Of a stretch of 64,000 nucleotides of DNA, positions 23,320 through 31,769 are shown in pieces. The translations under genes and the position numbers were made by a program. The stretch's first letter is position 1. Each line of letters begins with the position of its first letter. The DNA lies in NCBI GenBank assembly GCA_900544685.1, contig UQWA01000004.1, positions 1 through 64,000 of the forward strand. Reading direction: 5' to 3'. The stretch comes from an uncultured Lachnospiraceae bacterium (GTDB lineage: Bacteria; Bacillota; Clostridia; Lachnospirales; Lachnospiraceae). Under the pieces are notes generated by a model. That model was not told the origin of the DNA and made no database searches. It was given only the letters and a program-made list of their open reading frames with translations.

Positions 23320-24192
23320 TCAAGGCAGTTTCCATGGTGGATCTGCCTTGAACTGCATCTGCGCTCCTGTAACCGGATGCCAGAATGCCAGTTTCCAGGA
23401 ATGGAGTGCCTGATGATTCAGTATCCGGTAATCTGGGTTGTACAGATAATCCCCCGTCAGGGGATGTCCAAGATACTTCATATGTACACGGATCTGATGA
23501 GTTCTTCCTGTTTCCAGTTTTAATCTCACCAGAGAATATCCGTTCCGATAATCCAGTCTCCAGTAGTGCGTCACTGCCCGGTCTCCTCTTTCAAAGTCCA
23601 CGCAGCGTTCTATTACCGATTCTTCTTTTCTTGCAATCGGTGCATCTATCACGCCTTCCTGCGGTACTTCTCCTTCTGCAATCGCCAGATACTCTCGGTG
23701 TATCTCTCTTTTTTTACTCATATCCGACAGGATTCCTCCGCTGAGCATATTTTTCGCTACAATCAATAATCCTGTGGTATCACGATCCAGCCGGTTGATA
23801 CAACGGTATACAAACGTTTCTCCCTTTTGCTGATAATACCACATCAATGCATTTGCCAAAGTATTATCATAATTATTAATAGACGGATGGATCGGCATAT
23901 CTGCCGGCTTATTTATGATGAGCAGATCTTCGTCCTCATATACAATATCCAGTGGCAGCTCTGACGGTACAATCTGCTCAGACGATTCTTCTTCTATGAT
24001 GTGAATTTCAAGGTGATCCCCTTCTTTCAGGGACTGTCCCACATATGCCCACTCTCCGTTTAACAGGATTCCATTCTCTGTTTTCTTCAAATGTATGATC
24101 ACATGTCTGGAATATCCTGTCTTGCGCAGAAAATCCCCGATTTTCATGCCTGTGTGTTCTGCCGCAATCTCATAAATCAGTACTCTGTTCAT
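23320..24192 (-). CDS. RluA-family pseudouridine synthase
   Basis: This 290-residue enzyme has a short S4-like N-terminal part (about 10-65, KIGDFLRKTGYSRHVI) and the pseudouridine synthase core with catalytic Asp136 in INRLDRDTTGLLIVAKN, followed by GRTHQIRVHMKYLGHPLTGD. It would isomerise specific uridines in rRNA or tRNA. The exact site cannot be assigned, because clostridia carry several RluA paralogues. It is the last gene of a packed minus-strand operon. Its ATG overlaps the stop of the radical SAM gene by 4 bp, so its translation is coupled. It ends at the hairpin repeat. Confidence 0.93.
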   Translation of the reverse strand: MNRVLIYEIAAEHTGMKIGDFLRKTGYSRHVIIHLKKTENGILLNGEWAYVGQSLKEGDHLEIHIIEEESSEQIVPSELPLDIVYEDEDLLIINKPADMPIHPSINNYDNTLANALMWYYQQKGETFVYRCINRLDRDTTGLLIVAKNMLSGGILSDMSKKREIHREYLAIAEGEVPQEGVIDAPIARKEESVIERCVDFERGDRAVTHYWRLDYRNGYSLVRLKLETGRTHQIRVHMKYLGHPLTGDYLYNPDYRILNHQALHSWKLAFWHPVTGAQMQFKADPPWKLP

Positions 24193-25142
24193 TCCCTGAC
24201 TCCTTCGCCGTTAAATGCCGGTATGAAGCTCTCTCCCACCGGATCACCTTCCTGGAAAAATCCATTCTCGATGCCAAGTTCCATGGCATAATCCAGTAAT
24301 CGGCTGTATTCCCGCTTTGTTACTCTGCGGTTCAGCTCTGGGTATTTTATCACCTGGGACATCGGTGTATATTGGCTCATAATGCTGATATAGATCTGAT
24401 CTTGATAAGTTTCATGCAGATACTTCATCACCGCCTTCGAATTCCGCACATGCCCAGGCAAAAGGAGATGACGTACAATCACGCCTTTTTTCATCATGCC
24501 CCGTTCATCGAATTCACAGATCGGACACTGGCGCACCATTTCCTCCAGTGCTGCCTTTGCCACATCCGGGTAATTCTGTGCGTGAGAATACTTCTCCGCC
24601 AGTTCTCCGTCCATATATTTCATATCTGGGAGATAAATATCCACCAGGTCTTCCATAAGACGTAAGGTATCCGGCAATTCATATCCGCTACTGTTATAAA
24701 CAACCGGGATTTGCAGTCCCTTATCTTTTGCCCTTCGAAGACTCTCTGCCACAGCCGGAACATAGTGACCTGCGGTAACCAGATTGATGTTATTTGCTCC
24801 CTGTTCCTGAAGCCTGAGAAATATTTCGGCCAGCCGTTCCACAGATACGTTTTCTCCCGCCTGTCCTCTGGAAATCTCTGTATTCTGACAGAACACACAC
24901 CCTAAGCTACAGCCTGTAAAAAAAACAGCTCCTGAGCCTTCTTCCCCCGATATACAGGGTTCCTCCCAGAAATGAAGTGCTGCCCTTGCCACACCTATCT
25001 GTGCATCCACATGACACGCTCCTGCTTTCCCGGCACTGCGGTTCACTCCGCACTTTCGCGGGCATAGTGTACAATTTTCAAAAGGGTTCATCCAATCTTC
25101 CATATTTTGTGTTCCTGTTCTTTTGCTCTGCGATTTCACCAT
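24189..25142 (-). CDS. radical SAM protein, PflA-like
   Basis: This 317-residue enzyme has a radical SAM motif CSLGCVFC (Cys78, Cys82, Cys85). It also has an N-terminal cysteine group CTLCPRKCG..C (24, 27, 31, 43), the pattern of putative pyruvate-formate-lyase-activating enzymes that lack a neighbouring glycyl radical enzyme. Such proteins cleave SAM to generate a 5'-deoxyadenosyl radical; the target is unknown. GAGG precedes the ATG by about 7 bp. The gene starts 9 bp after the UvrD-type helicase gene and overlaps the RluA gene, suggesting a shared mRNA with repair helicases rather than with central metabolism. Confidence 0.88.
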   Translation of the reverse strand: MVKSQSKRTGTQNMEDWMNPFENCTLCPRKCGVNRSAGKAGACHVDAQIGVARAALHFWEEPCISGEEGSGAVFFTGCSLGCVFCQNTEISRGQAGENVSVERLAEIFLRLQEQGANNINLVTAGHYVPAVAESLRRAKDKGLQIPVVYNSSGYELPDTLRLMEDLVDIYLPDMKYMDGELAEKYSHAQNYPDVAKAALEEMVRQCPICEFDERGMMKKGVIVRHLLLPGHVRNSKAVMKYLHETYQDQIYISIMSQYTPMSQVIKYPELNRRVTKREYSRLLDYAMELGIENGFFQEGDPVGESFIPAFNGEGVRE

Positions 25143-25151
25143 GCAGATACC

Positions 25152-27293
25152 TCAAATTTCTTCCAGCATAGCAAACTGCCGGATAAATTCTTTTCTTCCG
25201 TAATCTTTGAATTCCACAATGATTTGCATATCATTCTCTTCTACGATCTCGCCTACGCCATATCTGGCATGGCGCACATGCCTTCCTGATACTGTATTCT
25301 GGCTTTCATTCTGCTCATTTTGGTCTGCACAGATGGACTCTGTATTTTCCATCCGTTTCTGCTCTACCTGTTTTCGGATGGTCTGCAGATGTGCCTGTGC
25401 ATCACTCCTGCTCCTTACGCATTCTGGCTTTCCTTCTGGATATTCCACCAGACGATCTGGCAGGAATCGCAAAAACCGCCCAGGTCCAGGCATAACTCTT
25501 GGTCCGTCCGGACTGGTATACCAGGAAAGTTCCAGATACTCTTTGGCTCTGGTCATTCCCACAAAAAACAGGCGGCGTTCTTCTTCCTCTGACTCCATCC
25601 CGCCAGACAACAACGGAATCAGTCCGTTATTCACCCCTATCAGAAATACATGAGAAAACTCCAGCCCCTTGGACGCATGTAGGGTCATGAATTTAACCGT
25701 ATCTGCCTGCGGATCCGTCTCTTCTTCCAGCCGCATGCCTGACAGGGAAATGTTATTCAGGCATTTCTTTGCCGCTGCCATCCACTCCTGCCGGCTGATT
25801 TCCTCTCCCGGCTTTTTTTTACTGATACGGCAGATTTCCTTGCAAAGTATCTCCAAAACTTTACATATCTGTCCCATCTCTTCTTCATAAGCTGCGCTGG
25901 TTGGCCGGATCTGCATCTGAAGTGCCAGAAGATCAGGAAGTATTCCTGTCATCTTCTGCACAGATGTACACTCCGGCAGAGACTTTTCTAAAGACTGAAT
26001 GCGCCAATGTAACGGCCATTTCTCCCGATCCAGTTCTTCTGACATCTGATTTTCCCTTGTTTTTGCCAGTTCTTTCTCTGCCCGCTTCTGCGTCCATCCT
26101 TCTCCATACTGCTTATCACAAATAGCCAGAAGCAGATCTGTCTTATTTTCTGGATACAATGCACTTTTCAATACATGGAAAATCCATGCCAGAACCGGAA
26201 TATCCTGCATACTCTTTTTCACAGACACTTCACAGGGAATGTTTTCTCTTGTAAACGTCTTCTCCAGTATCTCCGACTGGCTCTGCAGACGGTAAAATAC
26301 CGCAATTTCTCTATAAGGAATTCCCTGCTCATGCAGTTTCCTGATTTTTCCTGCCAGATAGTCCGCTTCCTGAAAGGGATCATAATGATTCTTTATTACA
26401 ATCTTCTGTCCCGCTTCCCTGCAGCCTTCCAACTGGGAACCATTCTGTAAAAACCGCCTGGAAGCTTCCAGAATGGTTCCGGTAGAACGGTAATTCACAG
26501 GGAGAGATAATTCTCTTGCCTGATACTTCATTCGAAGCAGGGGAAATATCTGAAAGACGCTTCCACGCCAGCTATAGATCACCTGATTGGGATCTCCCAC
26601 CGCAAACAGATGCGTCTCCGGCTTTTTCAACTGTTCCAGGAACAGCATCTGGCTGTGGTCACAGTCCTGTACTTCATCAATGATCACCCACTGCGCCTGA
26701 ATAGTCTCAGGATGTCTCTTCAGAAGCTCTGTAGCATTACTCAGCAGATCTGCATAGGTCATCTGATTCTGCCTGTGTTTCTCAGCTACCATCAGTGTCA
26801 TCAGTTCTTCCCAGTCATCCTGATAACGTACTCGCTTCTCTCCTGAGTCCCGCTCCTGATCCAGCCGCTTTTTCATGCGATTCTTATATTTAATCTTCAG
26901 ATCATGTTCTGTAATGAGCTGTAGTGCCATCTCCAGTTCTTCCTCAGGTGTCATAATCTGAAAACCATCACGATACCCCAGTTCCTCCACCGGAAGATAC
27001 TTTTGCAGCAAATTCAATGCTACCGCATGGAATGTCCCGAAAAACGGAATCTCCTCTTTCTCTGATGCAAGCTGCTGTTCTCTGAGACGTTCCTGTATCT
27101 CACCTGCTGCCTTGTTAGTAAAGGTAAGTACAAACATGTCCTGAAATGCAATCTTTTTCTCCATATGCAGGAATCGGATTTTCTCAATCAGTACCGTGGT
27201 CTTTCCGCTTCCCACATTTGCATTGACCAGACAGGCATTGCTTTCATCCTGCACTGCTTCCTGCTGATATTGATTTAATTGTATATTCTCCAT
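25152..27293 (-). CDS. UvrD/PcrA-type superfamily I helicase
   Basis: This 713-residue ATP-dependent 3'-5' DNA helicase has a Walker A ANVGSGKTT (25-33), Walker B VIIDEVQDCD, AVGDPNQVIYSWRGS, VNYRST and FMTLHASKGLEF motifs. A C-terminal Tudor-like tail, YGVGEIVEENDMQIIVEF, is like that of PcrA and UvrD. It is a paralogue rather than an obvious housekeeping PcrA: DEVQD replaces the usual DExQD wording only mildly, but the overall gene context is a private repair operon. It starts 12 bp after the MrfA-type gene. It would unwind DNA during excision or recombination repair in the cytosol. Confidence 0.92.
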   Translation of the reverse strand: MENIQLNQYQQEAVQDESNACLVNANVGSGKTTVLIEKIRFLHMEKKIAFQDMFVLTFTNKAAGEIQERLREQQLASEKEEIPFFGTFHAVALNLLQKYLPVEELGYRDGFQIMTPEEELEMALQLITEHDLKIKYKNRMKKRLDQERDSGEKRVRYQDDWEELMTLMVAEKHRQNQMTYADLLSNATELLKRHPETIQAQWVIIDEVQDCDHSQMLFLEQLKKPETHLFAVGDPNQVIYSWRGSVFQIFPLLRMKYQARELSLPVNYRSTGTILEASRRFLQNGSQLEGCREAGQKIVIKNHYDPFQEADYLAGKIRKLHEQGIPYREIAVFYRLQSQSEILEKTFTRENIPCEVSVKKSMQDIPVLAWIFHVLKSALYPENKTDLLLAICDKQYGEGWTQKRAEKELAKTRENQMSEELDREKWPLHWRIQSLEKSLPECTSVQKMTGILPDLLALQMQIRPTSAAYEEEMGQICKVLEILCKEICRISKKKPGEEISRQEWMAAAKKCLNNISLSGMRLEEETDPQADTVKFMTLHASKGLEFSHVFLIGVNNGLIPLLSGGMESEEEERRLFFVGMTRAKEYLELSWYTSPDGPRVMPGPGRFLRFLPDRLVEYPEGKPECVRSRSDAQAHLQTIRKQVEQKRMENTESICADQNEQNESQNTVSGRHVRHARYGVGEIVEENDMQIIVEFKDYGRKEFIRQFAMLEEI

Positions 27294-27305
27294 CTTGTCA
27301 CTCTT

Positions 27306-30023
27306 TTATTGCTTCGCATCCCTGCCTGTGGATGTCTCTGTCCGTTCATAACGACGCGCCATTTTCTCCTGCTTTACCTTTCGCTCCTGCTGTATGACAC
27401 TGTCCTGGCCATTCTGTGCGGATACCACGGCAATTTTTGTATTCTCAGGCATTTCCACGTAATATCTCAGTACATTCCAAAGTCCTGCCAGATTCTCAGG
27501 CATCTGTGCCCAATCCGCATAAAATGTATTTTTTACTGTAAAATACAGAGTTGTCCCTTCCGTCTGTATCTGCTGTACGCTGGCAAAAAATGCTGCGAAG
27601 CTCTCTCCGTTTTGTTTGGCAGCCTGCACAAATTCCTGCCACTTTTCTGTCAGATTTTCCAGTGTGAATGTCTTCTGTCTCCAGACAGTCGGTGCCCACG
27701 TCACTACTTTACTGCCTTCCGGAAGTGATTCTTCTGCAACCAGATTCTTCAGTCCCCACAGCACCATCTTCTTATCCAGACGGTAATCACCTACACATGC
27801 CGCGCATCCGTCTGCACACCGGCATCCACCCACCATTTGAATTGCCTGCTGCACCACCTGTGGAATCAGATCATAGATTTTCTCTGAAAATCCCAAACCG
27901 CCCACATAACGGTCGTAAAAATACAGATCTGTTTCCTGTTCCTGCGGTTCCATCAGCTCCATGGCATCAAGAGATGTGGTCACACCTATGTCCTCCTGCT
28001 CTGTCATCGTCACCATCTGTGCTGCATTTTTCAGTGCAAAGCTCAATCCTTCAAAATGATTGTTCCTTGTATATCTGCCTTCCTGATCCGGCTGGAGCAG
28101 ACCACGGTATGCCCGCACCACATTAGCAGGGATCCGAAGCCAGGTTCCTTCCGTCTCATATTTTTTCACCAGTGGTCTGCGAAGCTGTTCATACCCCAGA
28201 TTCTGGTGATTGTGGAACTGGAGTTTTTTATACATATGCACATAATCCTCCACCTTCAATTCACCGAAGCTCAAGGCTGTCCGCTCCCAGTTCTTATTTT
28301 TCTGCTCATGTACGATTTCGATATTCGTTTCACCGCCAGATACAGTGTAATAATTTCCCTGAAATGGAATGGCATAACCTGTCTTGCTCTCCAGATTCAA
28401 TTCTGTCACCTGATAGGAATCGCCGTCGTGAAGATACACAGCACCTGGATGAATCTCGCGGAATGCCTGACTTTCATCCATGCGGGTAACCACTTTTCCT
28501 GTCTCCCTCTCAATTAACTGATACTGGTTCTCGTCGATATTGCGCATGGAAAACTCGCCTGCCGGATACGCTCCTCCAGACCATGCGAATCGTCCGTTCT
28601 GGCTGCGCAGCTCTTCCATATTCATCAATACCGGTATGGTTTCTCCAAGATCTGGGAACAGGGCAATATCATCCAGTGATAATGGCAGTTCTGCTGCCGC
28701 TGCCCGAATATGTGCCAGTTCTATCAACAGGTTATCTGGATCGACAATGGCATGCTCACTGCTATTCTCAAAAAGCCAGTCTGGTTCCAAAGCAACATAC
28801 TGATCCATAGGAAGCTGATCCAGAATCAGGTAATTCGTACATCTCTCTCCGCTTCGTCCGGCACGTCCTGTCTGCTGCCAGAAGGAGGCTCTGGTACCTG
28901 GATAACCAACCAGAACGGTAGTACTGATCTGGCCAATATCTATTCCCAGTTCCAGGGCATTCGTAGATACCAGTCCAAGAAGTTCTCCTGCTATCATCTT
29001 CTGCTCAATCTCTTTTCGTTCTGCCGGTGTATAGCCACCCCGGTAGCCTGATATCTGGCTGGAACGGCTCCTCCCCAGATATCCTGCCTGATCCAGCCGG
29101 TCTCTTGTCTCTTTCAATACAACCTCCACATTTCTTCTGGATCTGGTAAAGGCAATAAAACTGCGCTGTTCTGCCATAAGCTGTGGCAGAAGCTGTGCCG
29201 CTACTGCCACAGTAGATTCCTGACCATAATATTTGCCGTCTTTTCCCTGAATCTTCGGTGGCTGCACCAGACAATAGCGCCGCTCTGACGCTCCTGATCC
29301 GTCATGACTGACACAGACAAACTTTTGTCCGCAGACCTTCTCTGCCAGTTCCAGCGGATTGGCAATAGTTGCTGAACTGCACAGGAACTGTGGCTGTCCA
29401 TGATAATACCGGCAGATCCGGTCCAGGCGCCGGCATACATTCGCCATGTGAGAGCCGAACGCCCCACGATAAGTATGTAATTCATCCAGTACCACAAACT
29501 TCAGATTTGCAAATACAAAATCAAATCCATACTTGCTGTGGTTTGGCAGCATGGATCCATTGAGCATCTCCGGATTAGTCAGAATGATATTGGCACTTTT
29601 GCGGATCTTGCTACGTTCTGCCACTGGTGTATCGCCATCATAGACACCGGCACTAATCCTGCTTTTTCCAAAATACTCCAGCATCGGCTGCAATGCACGG
29701 TACTGGTCCGCTGCCAGTGCCTTGGTCGGGTAAACAAAAAAGGCACGAGTCATGGGATTTTCCAGTATCTTCTGCACCACAGGAAGAAGAAAGCTTAAGG
29801 TCTTTCCGCTGGCTGTGGATGTGGTAATGACTACATTTTTCCCTTCTCTTGCCTGATCAAACATCTCTGCCTGATGGGTATAGAGCTTCCCGATCTTCTG
29901 CTCCTGCAGGTACTTTTTCAGTTCCTCGTGTAACTGCAATGGATACTCTGTGTATTGTGCCTTCCGTGCCGGGATCTTTTTTTCATAAATAATACAGTCA
30001 TTCCCATAATTCTCTGCGCTCAT
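27306..30023 (-). CDS. mrfA: MrfA-type DEAD/DEAH helicase with DUF1998
   Basis: This 905-residue superfamily 2 helicase has a Walker A TSTASGKT, a DELH box in VVLDELHTYRG, SSATIANP and a QTGRAGR motif. The C-terminal DUF1998 domain has a four-cysteine cluster in CRCADGCAACVGD (about 755-768). In Bacillus subtilis MrfA repairs mitomycin C damage with the exonuclease MrfB. The present protein is longer than the Bacillus one, the extra length lying at the C-terminal end. No mrfB is adjacent; instead it is followed by a UvrD-type helicase. It begins 3 bp after a small unknown gene. Confidence 0.9.
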   Translation of the reverse strand: MSAENYGNDCIIYEKKIPARKAQYTEYPLQLHEELKKYLQEQKIGKLYTHQAEMFDQAREGKNVVITTSTASGKTLSFLLPVVQKILENPMTRAFFVYPTKALAADQYRALQPMLEYFGKSRISAGVYDGDTPVAERSKIRKSANIILTNPEMLNGSMLPNHSKYGFDFVFANLKFVVLDELHTYRGAFGSHMANVCRRLDRICRYYHGQPQFLCSSATIANPLELAEKVCGQKFVCVSHDGSGASERRYCLVQPPKIQGKDGKYYGQESTVAVAAQLLPQLMAEQRSFIAFTRSRRNVEVVLKETRDRLDQAGYLGRSRSSQISGYRGGYTPAERKEIEQKMIAGELLGLVSTNALELGIDIGQISTTVLVGYPGTRASFWQQTGRAGRSGERCTNYLILDQLPMDQYVALEPDWLFENSSEHAIVDPDNLLIELAHIRAAAAELPLSLDDIALFPDLGETIPVLMNMEELRSQNGRFAWSGGAYPAGEFSMRNIDENQYQLIERETGKVVTRMDESQAFREIHPGAVYLHDGDSYQVTELNLESKTGYAIPFQGNYYTVSGGETNIEIVHEQKNKNWERTALSFGELKVEDYVHMYKKLQFHNHQNLGYEQLRRPLVKKYETEGTWLRIPANVVRAYRGLLQPDQEGRYTRNNHFEGLSFALKNAAQMVTMTEQEDIGVTTSLDAMELMEPQEQETDLYFYDRYVGGLGFSEKIYDLIPQVVQQAIQMVGGCRCADGCAACVGDYRLDKKMVLWGLKNLVAEESLPEGSKVVTWAPTVWRQKTFTLENLTEKWQEFVQAAKQNGESFAAFFASVQQIQTEGTTLYFTVKNTFYADWAQMPENLAGLWNVLRYYVEMPENTKIAVVSAQNGQDSVIQQERKVKQEKMARRYERTETSTGRDAKQ

Positions 30024-30026
30024 CCC

Positions 30027-30284
30027 TTATCCTTCCACAATCAAGAATCTTCCGTCCGGCAGAGGGAACACTTCGCTGGCTTCCAGAATCTCTTCATCAG
30101 ACATTCCGGTAATATCCATGTTATCCTTAAAATATTTTATTACTTCTTTCATATCCTTTTTTACCACTGCCATGGAGTCTTCCAGAAAGGCATCTGCTTC
30201 TTCCAGATTCTCTGCCACCGGCTCATCAAATAACTGACTCTGTTTCTCTAAAAATACTTCCAGGCATACTTTATCGTACTGCAT
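30027..30284 (-). CDS. 85-residue acidic protein of unknown function
   Basis: This small, acidic, mostly helical protein ends in a short strand-rich tail FPLPDGRFLIVEG. There is no signal peptide, membrane segment or metal motif. AGGAGG precedes the ATG by about 5 bp. I know no function for it. It is first in the minus-strand operon and stops 3 bp before the MrfA-type helicase, so it may be a partner or regulator of that helicase, but this is inference from position only. Confidence 0.75.
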   Translation of the reverse strand: MQYDKVCLEVFLEKQSQLFDEPVAENLEEADAFLEDSMAVVKKDMKEVIKYFKDNMDITGMSDEEILEASEVFPLPDGRFLIVEG

Positions 30285-30438
30285 ATTTATCCTCCTGTTT
30301 GTCCCGTAAAAGGGTTGCTTTTCTTACTTTAGAATCCTATAATGAATGTCAGGCATCGATGCATATTTATTCATATACATTGCATTCATTTTCCATGCCC
30401 TGACAGACACTATTATTATACATAATTTGGGGGTATTT

Positions 30439-31161
30439 ATGAACAGTTATAATTTACAAAATTTCCGGGATGGACTGCGGGATGGTATCCCCATTGCCCT
30501 TGGTTATCTTGCAGTGTCGTTCACACTGGGGATTGCTGCAAGGAACTTTGGTATCCATGCCCTTCCGGCCACCATCATGAGTCTGACAAATTTCACCTCT
30601 GCCGGTGAATTTGCTGCTTTAAGCATTATCAGTGTGGGAGCTCCCTATCTGGAGCTAGCATTGTCACAGTTGATCATCAACCTTCGTTATCTGCTGATGT
30701 CCTGTGCACTGTCCCAGAAGTTCTCTGCCGAGACTTCACTGTTTCACCGCTTCTGGACTGGTTTTTTTATCACGGACGAGATATTTGGTGTCTCTTCTTC
30801 CAGAACCGGTAAGCTGAATCCATTTTATACTTATGGAACTGCTGCTGTGGCGATCCCCGGCTGGGCACTTGGTACTTGTCTGGGTGTCATTCTTGGAACT
30901 GCTCTTCCGGCACGTATTACCCGAGCCTTAAGCGTTGCCCTGTATGGCATGTTCCTGGCTGTCATCATTCCACCTGCACGGAAAAACAAAGTCATTGCCG
31001 GACTGGTCATTGTGGCTATGCTCTGCAGCAGCCTGTTTTCTTATCTGCCATTCCTGACTAGTATTTCCTCCGGTATGAAAGTTATCATCCTGACAGTACT
31101 GCTCTCCGGAATTGCTGCCATCTTATTCCCGGTAAAGGAGGCTGAAGAAAATGCAAAATAA
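30439..31161 (+). CDS. azlC: branched-chain amino acid exporter, large subunit
   Basis: AzlC (240 residues from the ATG at 30439, chosen because GGGGG lies 6 bp upstream; an ATG at 30346 is possible but has no such site) is an integral membrane protein with FRDGLRDGIPIALGYLAVSF at the start and several further helices. With AzlD it exports branched-chain amino acids and their toxic analogues. The motif ITDEIFGVSSSR is typical. The azlD gene overlaps its last 11 bp. A CTGACA at 30400-30405 with AT-rich DNA after it may be the promoter. An imperfect repeat TGTCAGGCAT / ATGCCCTGACA flanks the region. Confidence 0.92.
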   Translation: MNSYNLQNFRDGLRDGIPIALGYLAVSFTLGIAARNFGIHALPATIMSLTNFTSAGEFAALSIISVGAPYLELALSQLIINLRYLLMSCALSQKFSAETSLFHRFWTGFFITDEIFGVSSSRTGKLNPFYTYGTAAVAIPGWALGTCLGVILGTALPARITRALSVALYGMFLAVIIPPARKNKVIAGLVIVAMLCSSLFSYLPFLTSISSGMKVIILTVLLSGIAAILFPVKEAEENAK

Positions 31162-31462
31162 TATCTATATCTACATTGCAATTATGGTGATCGTTACCAC
31201 ACTGATCCGTGTACTGCCACTGACACTGATCCGCAAAGAAATCAAGAATGTAACACTTCGTTCCTTCCTGTATTATATTCCTTACGTAACACTGGCAGTA
31301 ATGACCTTCCCAGCTATCCTGTCTGCCACCGGAAGTCCCATCTCAGCGTGGGCAGCTCTGGCAGTGGCCGTAATTGCTGCATGGATGGGAAAAAGCCTGT
31401 TCTTTGTATCTTCTGCCGCATGTATCGTGGTATTCGTACTGGAACTGCTTCTCCATGTGTAA
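31151..31462 (+). CDS. azlD: branched-chain amino acid exporter, small subunit
   Basis: AzlD (103 residues) is the small membrane partner of AzlC, with three to four hydrophobic segments and the typical start IAIMVIVTTLIRVLPLTLIRK. The start overlaps the azlC stop by 11 bp and has AAAGGAGG upstream within azlC, so the two subunits are translated together. The pair should sit in the cell membrane and pump branched-chain amino acids out. Confidence 0.93.
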   Translation: MQNNIYIYIAIMVIVTTLIRVLPLTLIRKEIKNVTLRSFLYYIPYVTLAVMTFPAILSATGSPISAWAALAVAVIAAWMGKSLFFVSSAACIVVFVLELLLHV

Positions 31463-31510
31463 CATGTACCGGAATATCCATTTAGATCAAAATATTTTTC
31501 CGAAAACTGC

Positions 31511-31539
31511 TTGACATTTTTTTCTCTCTATGATAGTAT
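31511..31539 (+). promoter_or_regulatory. promoter of tRNA-Thr
   Basis: A perfect TTGACA (31511-31516) and TAGTAT (31534-31539) with a 17-bp spacer lie about 27 bp before the tRNA. Confidence 0.85.
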
Positions 31540-31566
31540 ATTTAAATGTAGCGAGTAATCGCTCAG

Positions 31567-31639
31567 GCTGATGTGGCACAGGTGGTAGCGCACCTCATTG
31601 GTAATGAGGAGGTCACGGGTTCAACTCCCGTCATCAGCT
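31567..31639 (+). tRNA. tRNA-Thr (anticodon GGT)
   Basis: A full cloverleaf folds: acceptor GCTGATG / CATCAGC, anticodon stem CCTCA / TGAGG with loop TTGGTAA, and T arm ACGGG-TTCAACT-CCCGT. The 3' CCA is not encoded. It is a single-gene unit with its own promoter and terminator. Confidence 0.97.
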
Positions 31640-31642
31640 TGT

Positions 31643-31671
31643 AAAAGGATGATCCCAGTGATCATCCTTTT
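31643..31671 (+). terminator. terminator of tRNA-Thr
   Basis: A perfect 12-bp stem AAAAGGATGATC / GATCATCCTTTT with a 5-nt loop is followed by more T residues. Confidence 0.92.
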
Positions 31672-31721
31672 TTGTTGTCTGAAATGTTATTCCTAATTAC
31701 TAAAACATCGACACAATCACA

Positions 31722-31767
31722 AACTGCCTGTAAGAAGATATTCTATCTGTTTTTCTTACAGGCAGTT
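31722..31767 (-). terminator. hairpin after the Ig-like surface protein gene
   Basis: A 15-bp perfect stem AACTGCCTGTAAGAA / TTCTTACAGGCAGTT lies 3 bp after the stop of the 31770-34265 gene. Its T tail is weak. Confidence 0.7.
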
Positions 31768-31769
31768 CC

